Assembly: GCA_003164415.1 (NCBI GenBank)
Contig: PLTK01000036.1
Location: 1-11,317, forward strand
Origin: Methanobacterium sp.
GTDB taxonomy: Archaea > Methanobacteriota > Methanobacteria > Methanobacteriales > Methanobacteriaceae
DNA length: 11,317 nt
Direction: 5' to 3'
Positions 1-7,042 of this stretch are shown piece after piece. Numbering within the stretch: position 1 is the first letter of the stretch; each line of letters opens with the position of its first letter. The position numbers were made by a program, and so were the translations under genes. The notes under the pieces were generated by a model. The model saw only the letters and a list, made by a program, of their open reading frames with translations. It was not told where the DNA came from and searched no databases.

Positions 1-998
1 CATACTGGTGCACAGCCGACATTGGTTGGATAACAGGTCATAGCTATGTTATATATGGACCATTACTCCTGGGAACAACAACAGTCGTTTACGAAGGAGC
101 ACCAGACTACCCAGATCCTGGTGCATGGTGGAAAATTATTGAAAAATATGGTATAACCAAATTTTATACCGCACCAACAGCAATCAGGCATCTGATGAGA
201 TTTGGAGATAAATATACACGGATATACAACATATCATCCCTAAGAATACTTGGAACAGTTGGAGAACCAATTAACCCCGAAGCTTGGATGTGGTTTTACA
301 AGAATGTTGGAAAGGAAAAAACTCCTATAATGGACACATGGTGGCAAACTGAAACAGGAATGCATTTAATCGCACCATTACCATCAGCAGACCTCAAACC
401 AGGATCAGCAACAAAACCAGTACCTGGAGTATTTGCAGATGTAGTAGATGATAAGGGAAATTCAGTTCCTCTTGGAACAGGAGGAAATCTGGTAATTACA
501 AAACCATGGCCAGCAATGTTTAGAACACTCTATGAAGACGAGGAAAAATTCAAAGATGTCTACTGGAACGATATACCTGGAGTTTATAAAGCAGGAGATA
601 TGGCAAGAAAGGACAAAGACGGATATTACTGGATACAGGGGAGATCTGATGATGTTCTTAAGATTGCAGGTCACAGAATAGGTACATCTGAGGTTGAATC
701 TGCATTTGTAAGTCATCCTGCAGTTGTAGAAGCAGCAGTAATTGGAAAGGCAGACCCAATTAAGGGAGAGGTCATTAAAGCATTTCTAATACTTAAAGAA
801 GGATACCAACTGAAGACAAAACTTATAGAAGAACTCAACGAACATGTGAGATATGAATTGGGACCCGTTGCTGTAATAGGTGAATTGGAAGAGGTAGATT
901 CACTACCAAAAACCAGAAGTGGTAAAATTATGAGAAGAATTTTAAGAGCTAGGGATAAGGGCGAAGATGTTGGTGACACATCAACACTCGAAGAATAG
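1..998 (+). CDS. acs: Acetyl-CoA synthetase (AMP-forming), C-terminal half; 5' end outside window
   Basis: This cytoplasmic enzyme activates acetate with ATP to acetyl-AMP and then transfers it to CoA. In a hydrogenotrophic methanogen it feeds acetate carbon into biosynthesis. The reading frame is open from base 3 and gives 331 visible residues, about half of the usual ~630-650, so the N-terminus lies left of the window. Visible adenylate-forming family marks are YWCTADIGWITGH at the left edge, the core MDTWWQTETG (about 333-362), the hinge and C-terminal domain YKAGDMARKDKDGYYWIQGR (about 585-644) with SDDVLKIAGHRIG after it, and PKTRSGKIMRR near the end. The lysine of that last motif, codon 924-926, is the catalytic and acetylation-controlled lysine known from bacterial Acs. 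The protein ends GDTSTLEE, as in typical Acs. The downstream acetate carrier supports the assignment. Confidence 0.96.
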   Translation, partial: YWCTADIGWITGHSYVIYGPLLLGTTTVVYEGAPDYPDPGAWWKIIEKYGITKFYTAPTAIRHLMRFGDKYTRIYNISSLRILGTVGEPINPEAWMWFYKNVGKEKTPIMDTWWQTETGMHLIAPLPSADLKPGSATKPVPGVFADVVDDKGNSVPLGTGGNLVITKPWPAMFRTLYEDEEKFKDVYWNDIPGVYKAGDMARKDKDGYYWIQGRSDDVLKIAGHRIGTSEVESAFVSHPAVVEAAVIGKADPIKGEVIKAFLILKEGYQLKTKLIEELNEHVRYELGPVAVIGELEEVDSLPKTRSGKIMRRILRARDKGEDVGDTSTLEE

Positions 999-1035
999 TA
1001 CAACTCAATAATATAAAATATATGCGAACACTTTT

Positions 1036-1041
1036 GGTGAT
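1036..1041 (+). promoter_or_regulatory. Ribosome binding site of the acetate transporter
   Basis: GGTGAT lies 4 bases before the ATG at 1046. It matches the complement of the archaeal 16S 3' end (AUCACCUCC) and fixes the start. No convincing TATA box separates it from acs, which fits co-transcription. Confidence 0.7.
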
Positions 1042-1045
1042 ATAA

Positions 1046-1627
1046 ATGGTTGAAGAAAAAATAAATCAAGTTGTAATGAAAGATCTAACGGCAAATCCAG
1101 CTGCTTTAGGACTTTTAGGTTTTGGAATAACTACAGTGTTGTTAAATATAAGTAATGCGGGACTTTTCCCGCTAAACAGTGTGATCCTAGCAATGGCCAT
1201 AGCTTATGGAGGATTAGCACAAGTAATGGCTTCATGGATGGAGTTTAAAAAAGGTAATACCTTTGGAATGGTTGCATTTGGATCATTTGGATTGTTCTGG
1301 TGGAGCTTTGCCCTACTACTAATATTACCAAAGTTAGGCCTTGCAGTAGCACCAGATGCAGTTTCAATGGCATCCTACTTCTTCATGTGGGGTCTTTTCA
1401 CGCTTGTAATGTTCTTTGCTACCCTAAAACTTACAAGAGGACTTCAAGTGGTGTTCATAAGTTTAGCAGTATTATTCTTCCTCTTAGTAGGGGTTGAATT
1501 AACTGGAAATGCCACAATAGGTTTAATAGCAGGATATGAAGGAATATTCACCGGATTATCTGCTGTTTATGTTGGACTTGCAACTGTGATGAATGAAACA
1601 TACAATAAAAATGTGCTAAGGATATAG
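1046..1627 (+). CDS. satP: Acetate uptake transporter, GPR1/FUN34/YaaH (SatP) family
   Basis: This is a six-helix inner-membrane carrier of 193 residues, the normal length for the family, whose members move acetate and related short monocarboxylates. The family signature NPAALGLLGFGITT is at residues 18-31, at the start of the first helix. A second conserved block, GLAQVMASWMEFKKGNTFG followed by FGSFGLFWW, spans about 56-86, and the last helix region GYEGIFTGLSAVYVGLA is at about 163-179. The start is supported by GGTGAT at 1036-1041. It follows acs by 47 bases on the same strand, so the pair would import acetate and immediately convert it to acetyl-CoA. The substrate is inferred from family and neighbour, and succinate or other small acids cannot be excluded. 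Confidence 0.92.
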   Translation: MVEEKINQVVMKDLTANPAALGLLGFGITTVLLNISNAGLFPLNSVILAMAIAYGGLAQVMASWMEFKKGNTFGMVAFGSFGLFWWSFALLLILPKLGLAVAPDAVSMASYFFMWGLFTLVMFFATLKLTRGLQVVFISLAVLFFLLVGVELTGNATIGLIAGYEGIFTGLSAVYVGLATVMNETYNKNVLRI

Positions 1628-1638
1628 ATTAAAAGTTA

Positions 1639-1646
1639 TTTAAATA
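1639..1646 (+). promoter_or_regulatory. TATA-like box in front of the folded RNA candidate
   Basis: TTTAAATA, 12 bases after the satP stop, with an A-rich BRE-like stretch (AAAAG) upstream. Archaeal transcription starts about 22-27 bases downstream of the box centre, which predicts a 5' end near 1665-1672, just before the base of the stem at 1678. This is position-based inference only. Confidence 0.45.
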
Positions 1647-1669
1647 GTTTATAGTCTCCAAGTAGCTAT

Positions 1670-1757
1670 TTAGGTAATTGGGGCCCGTGCAATTATAATT
1701 GTTTACCGACCCTTCTGTCGGTGATAATTTGAGCATGGGCTTCAACACTATTTTATT
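1670..1757 (+). ncRNA. Candidate structured small RNA (family not recognised)
   Basis: Bases 1678-1690 pair with 1733-1745 in a 13-bp stem that includes three G-U pairs: outer TTGGG with TTCAA, core GCCCGTGC with GCATGGGC. Inside it, AATTAT (1691-1696) can pair with ATAATT (1724-1729). The top is a perfect 6-bp hairpin, ACCGAC/GTCGGT (1705-1710/1717-1722), closed by the loop CCTTCT. The fold is GC-rich in a spacer that is otherwise very AT-rich, sits directly downstream of a TATA-like box, and is followed by a T-rich stretch (TATTTTATT, about 1749-1757) that could end the transcript. The ends are approximate. Alternatives are a 3' untranslated hairpin that terminates or stabilises the acs-satP message, or a DNA-level inverted repeat. 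It has no tRNA, SRP or RNase P hallmarks and is not a standard H/ACA guide. Confidence 0.5.
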
Positions 1758-1888
1758 AGTAAATTCAATTTGAATAATGGATAGCTTTATTAATTTTAAT
1801 TTACAGATACGGAAGTAATTATCAAATCATTGTGATATTGAGAGCTTCAGTAACATAATTTTAAAGGTCATGTATGGTTCTCGAATTG

Positions 1889-1911
1889 TATGAAATATAA
1901 TTCATAAATAT
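1889..1911 (+). promoter_or_regulatory. Putative promoter/operator of the sensor kinase pair
   Basis: TATGAA and TTCATA form a perfect 6-bp inverted repeat (1889-1894 and 1901-1906) that encloses or overlaps two TATA-like stretches, AAATATAA (1893-1900) and CATAAATA (1903-1910). Either would start transcription near 1920-1933, giving a leader of roughly 35-45 bases before the TTG at 1967. The rest of the 1628-1966 spacer, apart from the RNA candidate and a 13-base palindrome at 1763-1775, shows nothing I can name. Confidence 0.35.
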
Positions 1912-1966
1912 CATAGAAAAAAATGTTATACATAATGATCACACAAATATTCAAGAGGGTTTAAAA

Positions 1967-3403
1967 TTGGAAGAGGACCTCAAAATTTTGATACTTGAAG
2001 ATGTTCCATTTGATGCCGAGTTAATTAATCGTGAACTAAAGCGGAGTGGAATGAAATTCTCTTCTATAAGAGTAGAAGAAGAACAAGACTATTTGAATGA
2101 ATTAAAATCATTTAAACCCGACGTTATCCTTGCTGATCATTCGCTTCCTCATTTTGATGGGATTTCTGCCTTAAAAATTGCCAAAGATAAATCTCCAGAT
2201 GTTCCATTTATCTTTGTCAGTGGGAAGATGGGGGAAGACTTTGCAATAGAAGCCTTAAAATGTGGTGCAACAGATTATGTACTAAAAGGTAGTCTATCAA
2301 AGATCGTACACGCGGTTAATAGGGCATTGGAAGAAGTTAAAGAGCATTCTAAGCGGAAAAATGCGGAAGAGGCCCTAAGAAATAGTCATAGACAGCTCAT
2401 TGAAGCACAGAAAATTGGGCATATTGGTAGCTGGGAGTGGGATCTTGAAACCCTTGAAATGAACTGTTCAGATGAATTTTACAGTATGATGAGTATAGAT
2501 CCTACAAGTTTTGGTAACAACTATCAATCGATGATGGATATCATACATCCCAACGACAGGCAAACTATACAAGATAGTATAAACGTTGCACTAGATAATC
2601 ACATGCCATTTGCAAATGACTATCGTATAGTCAGACCAGACGGAACTGTTAGAATACTTTCATCTAAAGGTGAAGTCATAACAGATCGAAATGGCAAACC
2701 ACTTCGAATTGTTGCAACCGAACAGGACATAACCGAACAAAAATTAGCGGATGAAAAAATTAAATCATCACTCAAAGAAAAGGAAATGCTTTTACAAGAA
2801 ATACACCACCGGGTGAAAAATAATTTACAGGTAATATCCAGCCTATTACGTCTACAATCAAGATATATTAACGATCAAAAATCTATTGATATATTTAAGG
2901 AAACACAAAACAGGGTCAGAAGTATAGCAATCCTCCATGAAAAATTATACCAATCTGAGGATCTTGCCAAGATCAGATTTGATGAATATGTAAAGATACT
3001 AGCAGAAGACCTACTTTATTTCTATGAACTGGATAAAAGTAACATTAAAATGAACATTGATGTGGAAGAGATTTCACTCAACATAGAAACAGCAATTCCA
3101 TGCGGACTCATAATAGATGAAATGGTAGCAAATTCGTTGAAATATGCATTTCCAGATGAAAGAAATGGAGAGATTAAAATAGAACTCCATTCAGATTATA
3201 ATAACAAATATTCTATGTGTGTAAGTGATAATGGTATAGGTATCTCCGAAGATATTGACCCTGAAAAGACAGATACCTTTGGAATGCAACTGATTAAATA
3301 TCTTACCAAACAATTAAAAGCAAACATAGAACTTGATAAAAGTAATGGTACAACATACAACCTTACATTTAATGAACTCAAGTACAAAGATAGGGTAAAA
3401 TAG
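1967..3403 (+). CDS. REC-PAS-HisKA_2-HATPase signalling protein (hybrid sensor kinase)
   Basis: A soluble 478-residue protein with no membrane segment, so it should sense inside the cell. The receiver domain spans about residues 6-122, with acidic pocket E11/D12, phosphoacceptor D57 in ILADHSLP, S85 and K107. A PAS_3-like domain (about 148-260) begins IGHIGSWEWDL and ends VATEQDITEQK. The HisKA_2 dimerisation and phosphorylation region starts at about 267, with the motif EIHHRVKNN and H281 the probable phospho-histidine. The ATPase domain has N389 in DEMVANSLKYAF and D421 in SDNGIGI. The start is TTG, chosen because GAGGGT (1955-1960) lies 6 bases before it and the receiver fold begins straight after. 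The stop abuts the next gene, so the two are probably translated together. Phosphate could enter from another kinase through REC, or be passed from H281. The signal is unknown. Confidence 0.9.
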   Translation: MEEDLKILILEDVPFDAELINRELKRSGMKFSSIRVEEEQDYLNELKSFKPDVILADHSLPHFDGISALKIAKDKSPDVPFIFVSGKMGEDFAIEALKCGATDYVLKGSLSKIVHAVNRALEEVKEHSKRKNAEEALRNSHRQLIEAQKIGHIGSWEWDLETLEMNCSDEFYSMMSIDPTSFGNNYQSMMDIIHPNDRQTIQDSINVALDNHMPFANDYRIVRPDGTVRILSSKGEVITDRNGKPLRIVATEQDITEQKLADEKIKSSLKEKEMLLQEIHHRVKNNLQVISSLLRLQSRYINDQKSIDIFKETQNRVRSIAILHEKLYQSEDLAKIRFDEYVKILAEDLLYFYELDKSNIKMNIDVEEISLNIETAIPCGLIIDEMVANSLKYAFPDERNGEIKIELHSDYNNKYSMCVSDNGIGISEDIDPEKTDTFGMQLIKYLTKQLKANIELDKSNGTTYNLTFNELKYKDRVK

Positions 3404-5014
3404 ATGGTTAACGAGAAGATATTGGTTGTTGAAGACGAAGAACTAATAGGGCAGGATATTAAGATTTTACTGGAAGATCTTGGATATGAAGTTCCCTATT
3501 TAGTGCCTTCAGGGGAGGAGGCAATATCTCGAGCAGGAGAAATCCGTGCAGATCTTGTTTTGATGGATATCATGTTAGAGGGTGAGATCGATGGAATTGA
3601 AGCAGCCCACAGGATCAACGACCAGTATGGAATACCAGTAATATACTTGACTGCCTATAGAAATGAAGAAATTTTAGAACGTGCAAAATTAACAGAACCC
3701 TATGCATATATAGTTAAACCCTTTGAAGAAAGGGAACTGCGAACCAATGTTGAAATAGCTTTAAACAGACACAAGGCTGAGAAGGAAAGAATTGAATCAA
3801 CAGAGATCATAGCTAAAAATGAGTTTCTCAAAAAATCTTTAAAGGAACAAGAAATTCTTCTCAGGGAAATACACCACCGTGTTAACAATAACATGCAAAT
3901 TATTTCAAGCCTGCTCTCATTACAATCAACACAGGTAAAGGATGAAAGGGATCTTGATCTGTTTATTGACAGCTTAAACAGAGTTAAATCTATGGCCAAA
4001 GTTCATGAACGTTTATATCAGTCTGAAGATCTTTCAAGCATTAAATTTGCAGAATATGGTTCAAGCATGTTAACCGATCTTTTCAGCAGCCATAGAACAT
4101 CCCCAGGTATCAGATTGAAGGTTGATATCGAGGATGTATCATTTAATATGGAAACAGCTATTCCATGTGGTCTTATCATAAATGAACTAGTGTCCAATTC
4201 ATTGAAATATGCATTTCCAGATGGTGAGGGCGAAATTAATGTTAGTTTAATGCATTATCATGGAAACAAATTCTGCTTAACCATAAGTGATAACGGTATT
4301 GGTATACCCGAAGATTTAGACTTTAAAAGTACAGAATCCCTTGGATTCAGATTAACCAATAATCTTACCCAACAACTGGAAGGTGAAATATTACTGGACA
4401 GAAGTAAAGGAACAAAATTCCAGATCATATTTGAGGAATTAGAATATGAAACAAGAATTGGAATTAAAGAAACTATTATTACGGCTTATAAATCACGTGA
4501 GCTCAGAAAACATGCAGAGGAAATTATAAACACCCGAATTGGTGATTTAAATGATATTCCAAACGATTTCAAGGAACTTATCCACGATCTCCAAGTGCAC
4601 CAGATTGAAATTGAGATGCAGAAGGAAGAACTCACCAAATCCAGACAGGAAATAATGGATTCACAGAAAAGATACTTTGATCTTTATAACTCTGCACCTG
4701 TGGGCTATTTCACACTGACAAAGGATGAAATAATCATCGAAGTTAATAATACAGGGGCATCTATACTGGGCATTACTAAAACTGGACTATTTAACACTTC
4801 ATTTATGAGTTTTCTAAAATCTGATGCTAGACAAACCTTTATAGAACATAATATTAATGCTATTGAAACAGGTAAAAAACAGGGATACAAACTGGAAATA
4901 GCACGGGCAGAGGGCGAACCATTCATGGCATATGTTGAAACAACACCTAATTATGATAAAAATGGGAGATTTAAAGAATTTCAAACCTCAATAATAGATT
5001 TAAACAGGTATTAA
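3404..5014 (+). CDS. REC-HisKA_2-HATPase-PAS signalling protein with C-terminal PAS module
   Basis: A soluble 536-residue signalling protein whose ATG directly follows the TAG of the preceding gene (weak AGGGT at 3392-3396), implying translational coupling. The receiver (about 4-122) has E10/D11, D55 in LVLMDIML, T83 and K105 in IVKPFEE. HisKA_2 follows from about 145 with EIHHRVNNN (H158 the likely phospho-histidine). The ATPase domain has N265 in NELVSNSLKYAF and D296 in SDNGIGIP. The kinase core (about 145-345) is clearly paralogous to residues 267-470 of the preceding protein: ETAIPCGLII and NSLKYAFPD are shared word for word. After it come a helical linker (about 350-420) with HDLQVHQIEIEMQKEEL and a PAS domain (about 421-534) containing SAPVGYFTLTKDEI. 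In many sensor kinases that linker and PAS stand before the kinase core, so this order is unusual. The output partner is unknown. Confidence 0.9.
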   Translation: MVNEKILVVEDEELIGQDIKILLEDLGYEVPYLVPSGEEAISRAGEIRADLVLMDIMLEGEIDGIEAAHRINDQYGIPVIYLTAYRNEEILERAKLTEPYAYIVKPFEERELRTNVEIALNRHKAEKERIESTEIIAKNEFLKKSLKEQEILLREIHHRVNNNMQIISSLLSLQSTQVKDERDLDLFIDSLNRVKSMAKVHERLYQSEDLSSIKFAEYGSSMLTDLFSSHRTSPGIRLKVDIEDVSFNMETAIPCGLIINELVSNSLKYAFPDGEGEINVSLMHYHGNKFCLTISDNGIGIPEDLDFKSTESLGFRLTNNLTQQLEGEILLDRSKGTKFQIIFEELEYETRIGIKETIITAYKSRELRKHAEEIINTRIGDLNDIPNDFKELIHDLQVHQIEIEMQKEELTKSRQEIMDSQKRYFDLYNSAPVGYFTLTKDEIIIEVNNTGASILGITKTGLFNTSFMSFLKSDARQTFIEHNINAIETGKKQGYKLEIARAEGEPFMAYVETTPNYDKNGRFKEFQTSIIDLNRY

Positions 5015-5039
5015 ATATTTGTAAGTAATGTTATCAACT

Positions 5040-5060
5040 ATTTTTATTTAGTTTTATTTA
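5040..5060 (+). terminator. Oligo-T terminator of the sensor kinase pair
   Basis: Repeated T-runs (T5 at 5041-5045, TTTT at 5052-5055, TTT at 5057-5059) lie 26-45 bases after the stop at 5014. This is the U-rich form of terminator usual in archaea. No GC-rich hairpin is present or needed. Confidence 0.45.
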
Positions 5061-5070
5061 TGGAAGTTGC

Positions 5071-5095
5071 AAAAATTCTCAGTAAAAGTAAAAAA
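5071..5095 (-). terminator. Oligo-T terminator of the GMC oxidoreductase gene
   Basis: Read on the minus strand, three T-runs (complements of A-runs at 5071-5075, 5084-5087 and 5090-5095) follow the stop of the flavoprotein gene at 5116. With the facing terminator at 5040-5060 they close two convergent units. Confidence 0.4.
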
Positions 5096-5115
5096 GTATT
5101 CTTTCGAATTGAGGT

Positions 5116-6315
5116 TTAGAGCTCATTTTCAATATATCTTGCAAGTCGCTTTGCAAGGGCTACAATGGTCAAAACAGGTGGAGCTCCAGGAGCCTTTGGG
5201 AAAACACTTGCATCTGCAACGAAGAGTCCTGATATTTCTGTTTCAAGATTTTTATCGACAACATCTCCAATAGCGGCAGTTCCGCCTGGATGTGCTCCCC
5301 TTGCAATTGTTGATGTGAGTGTGTTTGGATCAACACCGCTCTCTTTAAGAATTACACCTGCAGCAGCCGATCCCTTGGCAAGTAGACTTACATCCTTTGC
5401 AGTACTGTACTTTTCAATATAATCCTCACGAACCTTGCCAGATCCTTCATCAGCTATTTTAATCATTATTCCAAGTATATCATTTTCACTCGCACCGTAC
5501 TTCTCTAATTTATTGTAGAGCAGTCCAGAGTAATGTGGTGCCATGATAAGATCGTCCAGTGTTATTAGACCATTCATTTGAACTTCACTATTAAACTTTA
5601 TACCCTTAAGAATACCACCAACTGTCACAAAGGTATCAACAAACAGGTTGTTACCCGCGTCTATTCCGGCCCGTCTTAATAGTCGGGGTGTTTCAATACT
5701 GCCTGCAGATATCACAACCATATCTGCAAGAAATTCTTTATCATTACTCTTAACCCCTTTAATTTCACCATTAACAGTTATAAGTTCGGTTATTTCGGTG
5801 TTGGCAATGACCTTTGCACCTTGATCTAATGCTTCACCCACATATTCTTTGCTAGTCCATTTTGAATCCCTTGGACATCCAAAGGCACATTTACCGCATG
5901 GTTTGCATGTTTTAGGATCGATAAATTTAGGCATTTTTTGGGTGTTAAAACCTAGGGATTTTGCTCTATCCATTATAATATTTGTACCATTACCAAAATG
6001 TGTATCTGGAAGGGTTGTTACTCCCATTTCACCTTCTATTTCATTGAAGTCATCTTCAAGATCGATACCCATATTTTTAAGATATTTCTGACAGGTTCTA
6101 ACAGCATTTCCTGCTGTTACAGTTGTTGTTCCGGCAATACAACTTGTTTGTATAAGTTCAACCCCCACATCTAAATTTTCATAGTGTTCATAAGCATTTC
6201 CAATCTTTGTAGATGGTCCTTTTTCAAATAAAGTAACATCTATTCCTTTAGATGCCAGTTCCCTGGTAATGGTTCCTCCACCAGCACCCGATCCAACTAC
6301 TATAATCTTTTTCAT
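5116..6315 (-). CDS. GMC-type FAD-dependent oxidoreductase with four-cysteine cluster
   Basis: A 399-residue flavoprotein, shorter than the 500-600 residues of typical glucose-methanol-choline oxidoreductases. The N-terminus is an FAD-binding Rossmann motif, VVGSGAGGG (residues 6-14), ending with the ribose-binding acidic E31. VVISAGSIETPRLL (200-213) is the second family signature. The C-terminal block contains AHPGGTAAIG (341-350) with the likely active-site H342, then GLFVADASVFPKAPGAPP and VLTIVALAKR. Where most GMC enzymes have Asn-Pro, this one has Pro379-Pro380, so the usual His/Asn pair is incomplete. C137, C140, C143 and C147 form a CxxCxxCxxxC pattern inside CKPCGKCAFGCPRD that could hold an iron-sulfur cluster. 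Because the presumed host is an anaerobe, it is more likely a dehydrogenase than an oxidase. The substrate is unknown. The start has GTGAT (complement of 6319-6323) upstream. Confidence 0.85.
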   Translation of the reverse strand: MKKIIVVGSGAGGGTITRELASKGIDVTLFEKGPSTKIGNAYEHYENLDVGVELIQTSCIAGTTTVTAGNAVRTCQKYLKNMGIDLEDDFNEIEGEMGVTTLPDTHFGNGTNIIMDRAKSLGFNTQKMPKFIDPKTCKPCGKCAFGCPRDSKWTSKEYVGEALDQGAKVIANTEITELITVNGEIKGVKSNDKEFLADMVVISAGSIETPRLLRRAGIDAGNNLFVDTFVTVGGILKGIKFNSEVQMNGLITLDDLIMAPHYSGLLYNKLEKYGASENDILGIMIKIADEGSGKVREDYIEKYSTAKDVSLLAKGSAAAGVILKESGVDPNTLTSTIARGAHPGGTAAIGDVVDKNLETEISGLFVADASVFPKAPGAPPVLTIVALAKRLARYIENEL

Positions 6316-6374
6316 TAAATCACACTCAATAAAATTTCTAAATAAATCCTTTTTTTTATAGGGTAAAATAAACT

Positions 6375-6815
6375 CTATGCTCTTTTAAGTGTTCTACGTG
6401 AGGTTTGTGACGGAATTTTGGATTTCTTTTTCTTTCCCCTTTCCTGTATAAAGAACTTCATGGCTATATAGCCACCTAACAGTCCAAATGCACAGTATAT
6501 TATTAGTGATGATATTAAGCTTAAAATTAGATTGAAAACTCCGCTAAGTGCAACAAATATACCGAGTGTTAATGGGTTTGGAAGCACGTAGGGTAGTGTT
6601 GGTGGAGTTAAAAATCCATAGAAGAAGAAGATTATACAGAAAATTCCTGTGGCAATTGCACCTATCTTAGCGCTGGTAATTTCTTCCTTGGTCAGGAATG
6701 TGGCAACAAATCCCATCACAAACAGGGAGAATACTCCTCCAAGTCCGATCAAGGGTAGGATAAGACCTAATATGAAACTTATACCAATTGCTATTTCAAC
6801 GTTAATCTTTTCCAT
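6375..6815 (-). CDS. Small four-helix membrane protein of unknown function
   Basis: A 146-residue hydrophobic protein that I cannot place securely. About four membrane segments are visible, near residues 6-21, 24-41, 50-69 and 82-120, the last stretch long enough for two helices. The gly-rich pieces GLGGVFSLFVMGF and FGLLGGYIAMKFF, and the charged loop LTKEEITSAKIGAIATG, recall the small DUF5518-type membrane proteins of methanogens, but this is only an impression. The C-terminal tail (126-146) is strongly basic (RGKKKKSK) and should be cytoplasmic. The start is supported by AGGAG (complement of 6827-6831) about 11 bases before the ATG. The GMC flavoprotein gene begins 59 bases downstream on the same strand and may be in the same transcript, in which case this protein could be its membrane partner. 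That is inference. Confidence 0.65.
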   Translation of the reverse strand: MEKINVEIAIGISFILGLILPLIGLGGVFSLFVMGFVATFLTKEEITSAKIGAIATGIFCIIFFFYGFLTPPTLPYVLPNPLTLGIFVALSGVFNLILSLISSLIIYCAFGLLGGYIAMKFFIQERGKKKKSKIPSQTSRRTLKRA

Positions 6816-6881
6816 TTTGGATGGTTCTCCTGAAGTTTTCTTGGAATAACTTGTGTTATGTTGTAGAATTATATTTCAATG

Positions 6882-6889
6882 AATATAAA
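6882..6889 (-). promoter_or_regulatory. TATA box of the membrane protein/GMC unit
   Basis: On the minus strand the sequence is AAAGGA followed by TTTATATT, a close match to the archaeal BRE plus TATA consensus. It predicts a start near 6860 and a leader of about 45 bases that includes the AGGAG site. Confidence 0.5.
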
Positions 6890-7042
6890 TCCTTTCTTAG
6901 AATAAAAATTTTATAATCATTTACCACAAATTAAATAGAATTATCCATTATAAAACCTATCTGATTTATGTAATATTAAAGCTAACAGTGTCCTGAAAAT
7001 ATTTTTGTTAAAATTTATTGTTAATCATAACATTCATCAATA

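Noticed and set aside
713..1069. Open frame of 118 codons on the minus strand across the acs end
   Set aside because: It lies antisense to a clearly conserved coding region, has no family features, and is a shadow of the real frame.
1678..1747. H/ACA guide RNA: the hairpin is followed by an ACA (1745-1747) and has internal loops at about the right distance
   Set aside because: The upper stem lacks a kink-turn or kink-loop with paired G-A steps for L7Ae, and the internal loop is largely able to pair (AATTAT/ATAATT).
1777..1818. Thirteen-codon open frame in the 1628-1966 spacer
   Set aside because: No ribosome site before it and composition like the surrounding AT-rich spacer; nothing supports translation.
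2357..2757. The first kinase as a damaged or frameshifted copy of the second because the PAS interrupts the shared layout
   Set aside because: The frame is intact, all catalytic motifs are present, and REC-PAS-kinase is a normal architecture.
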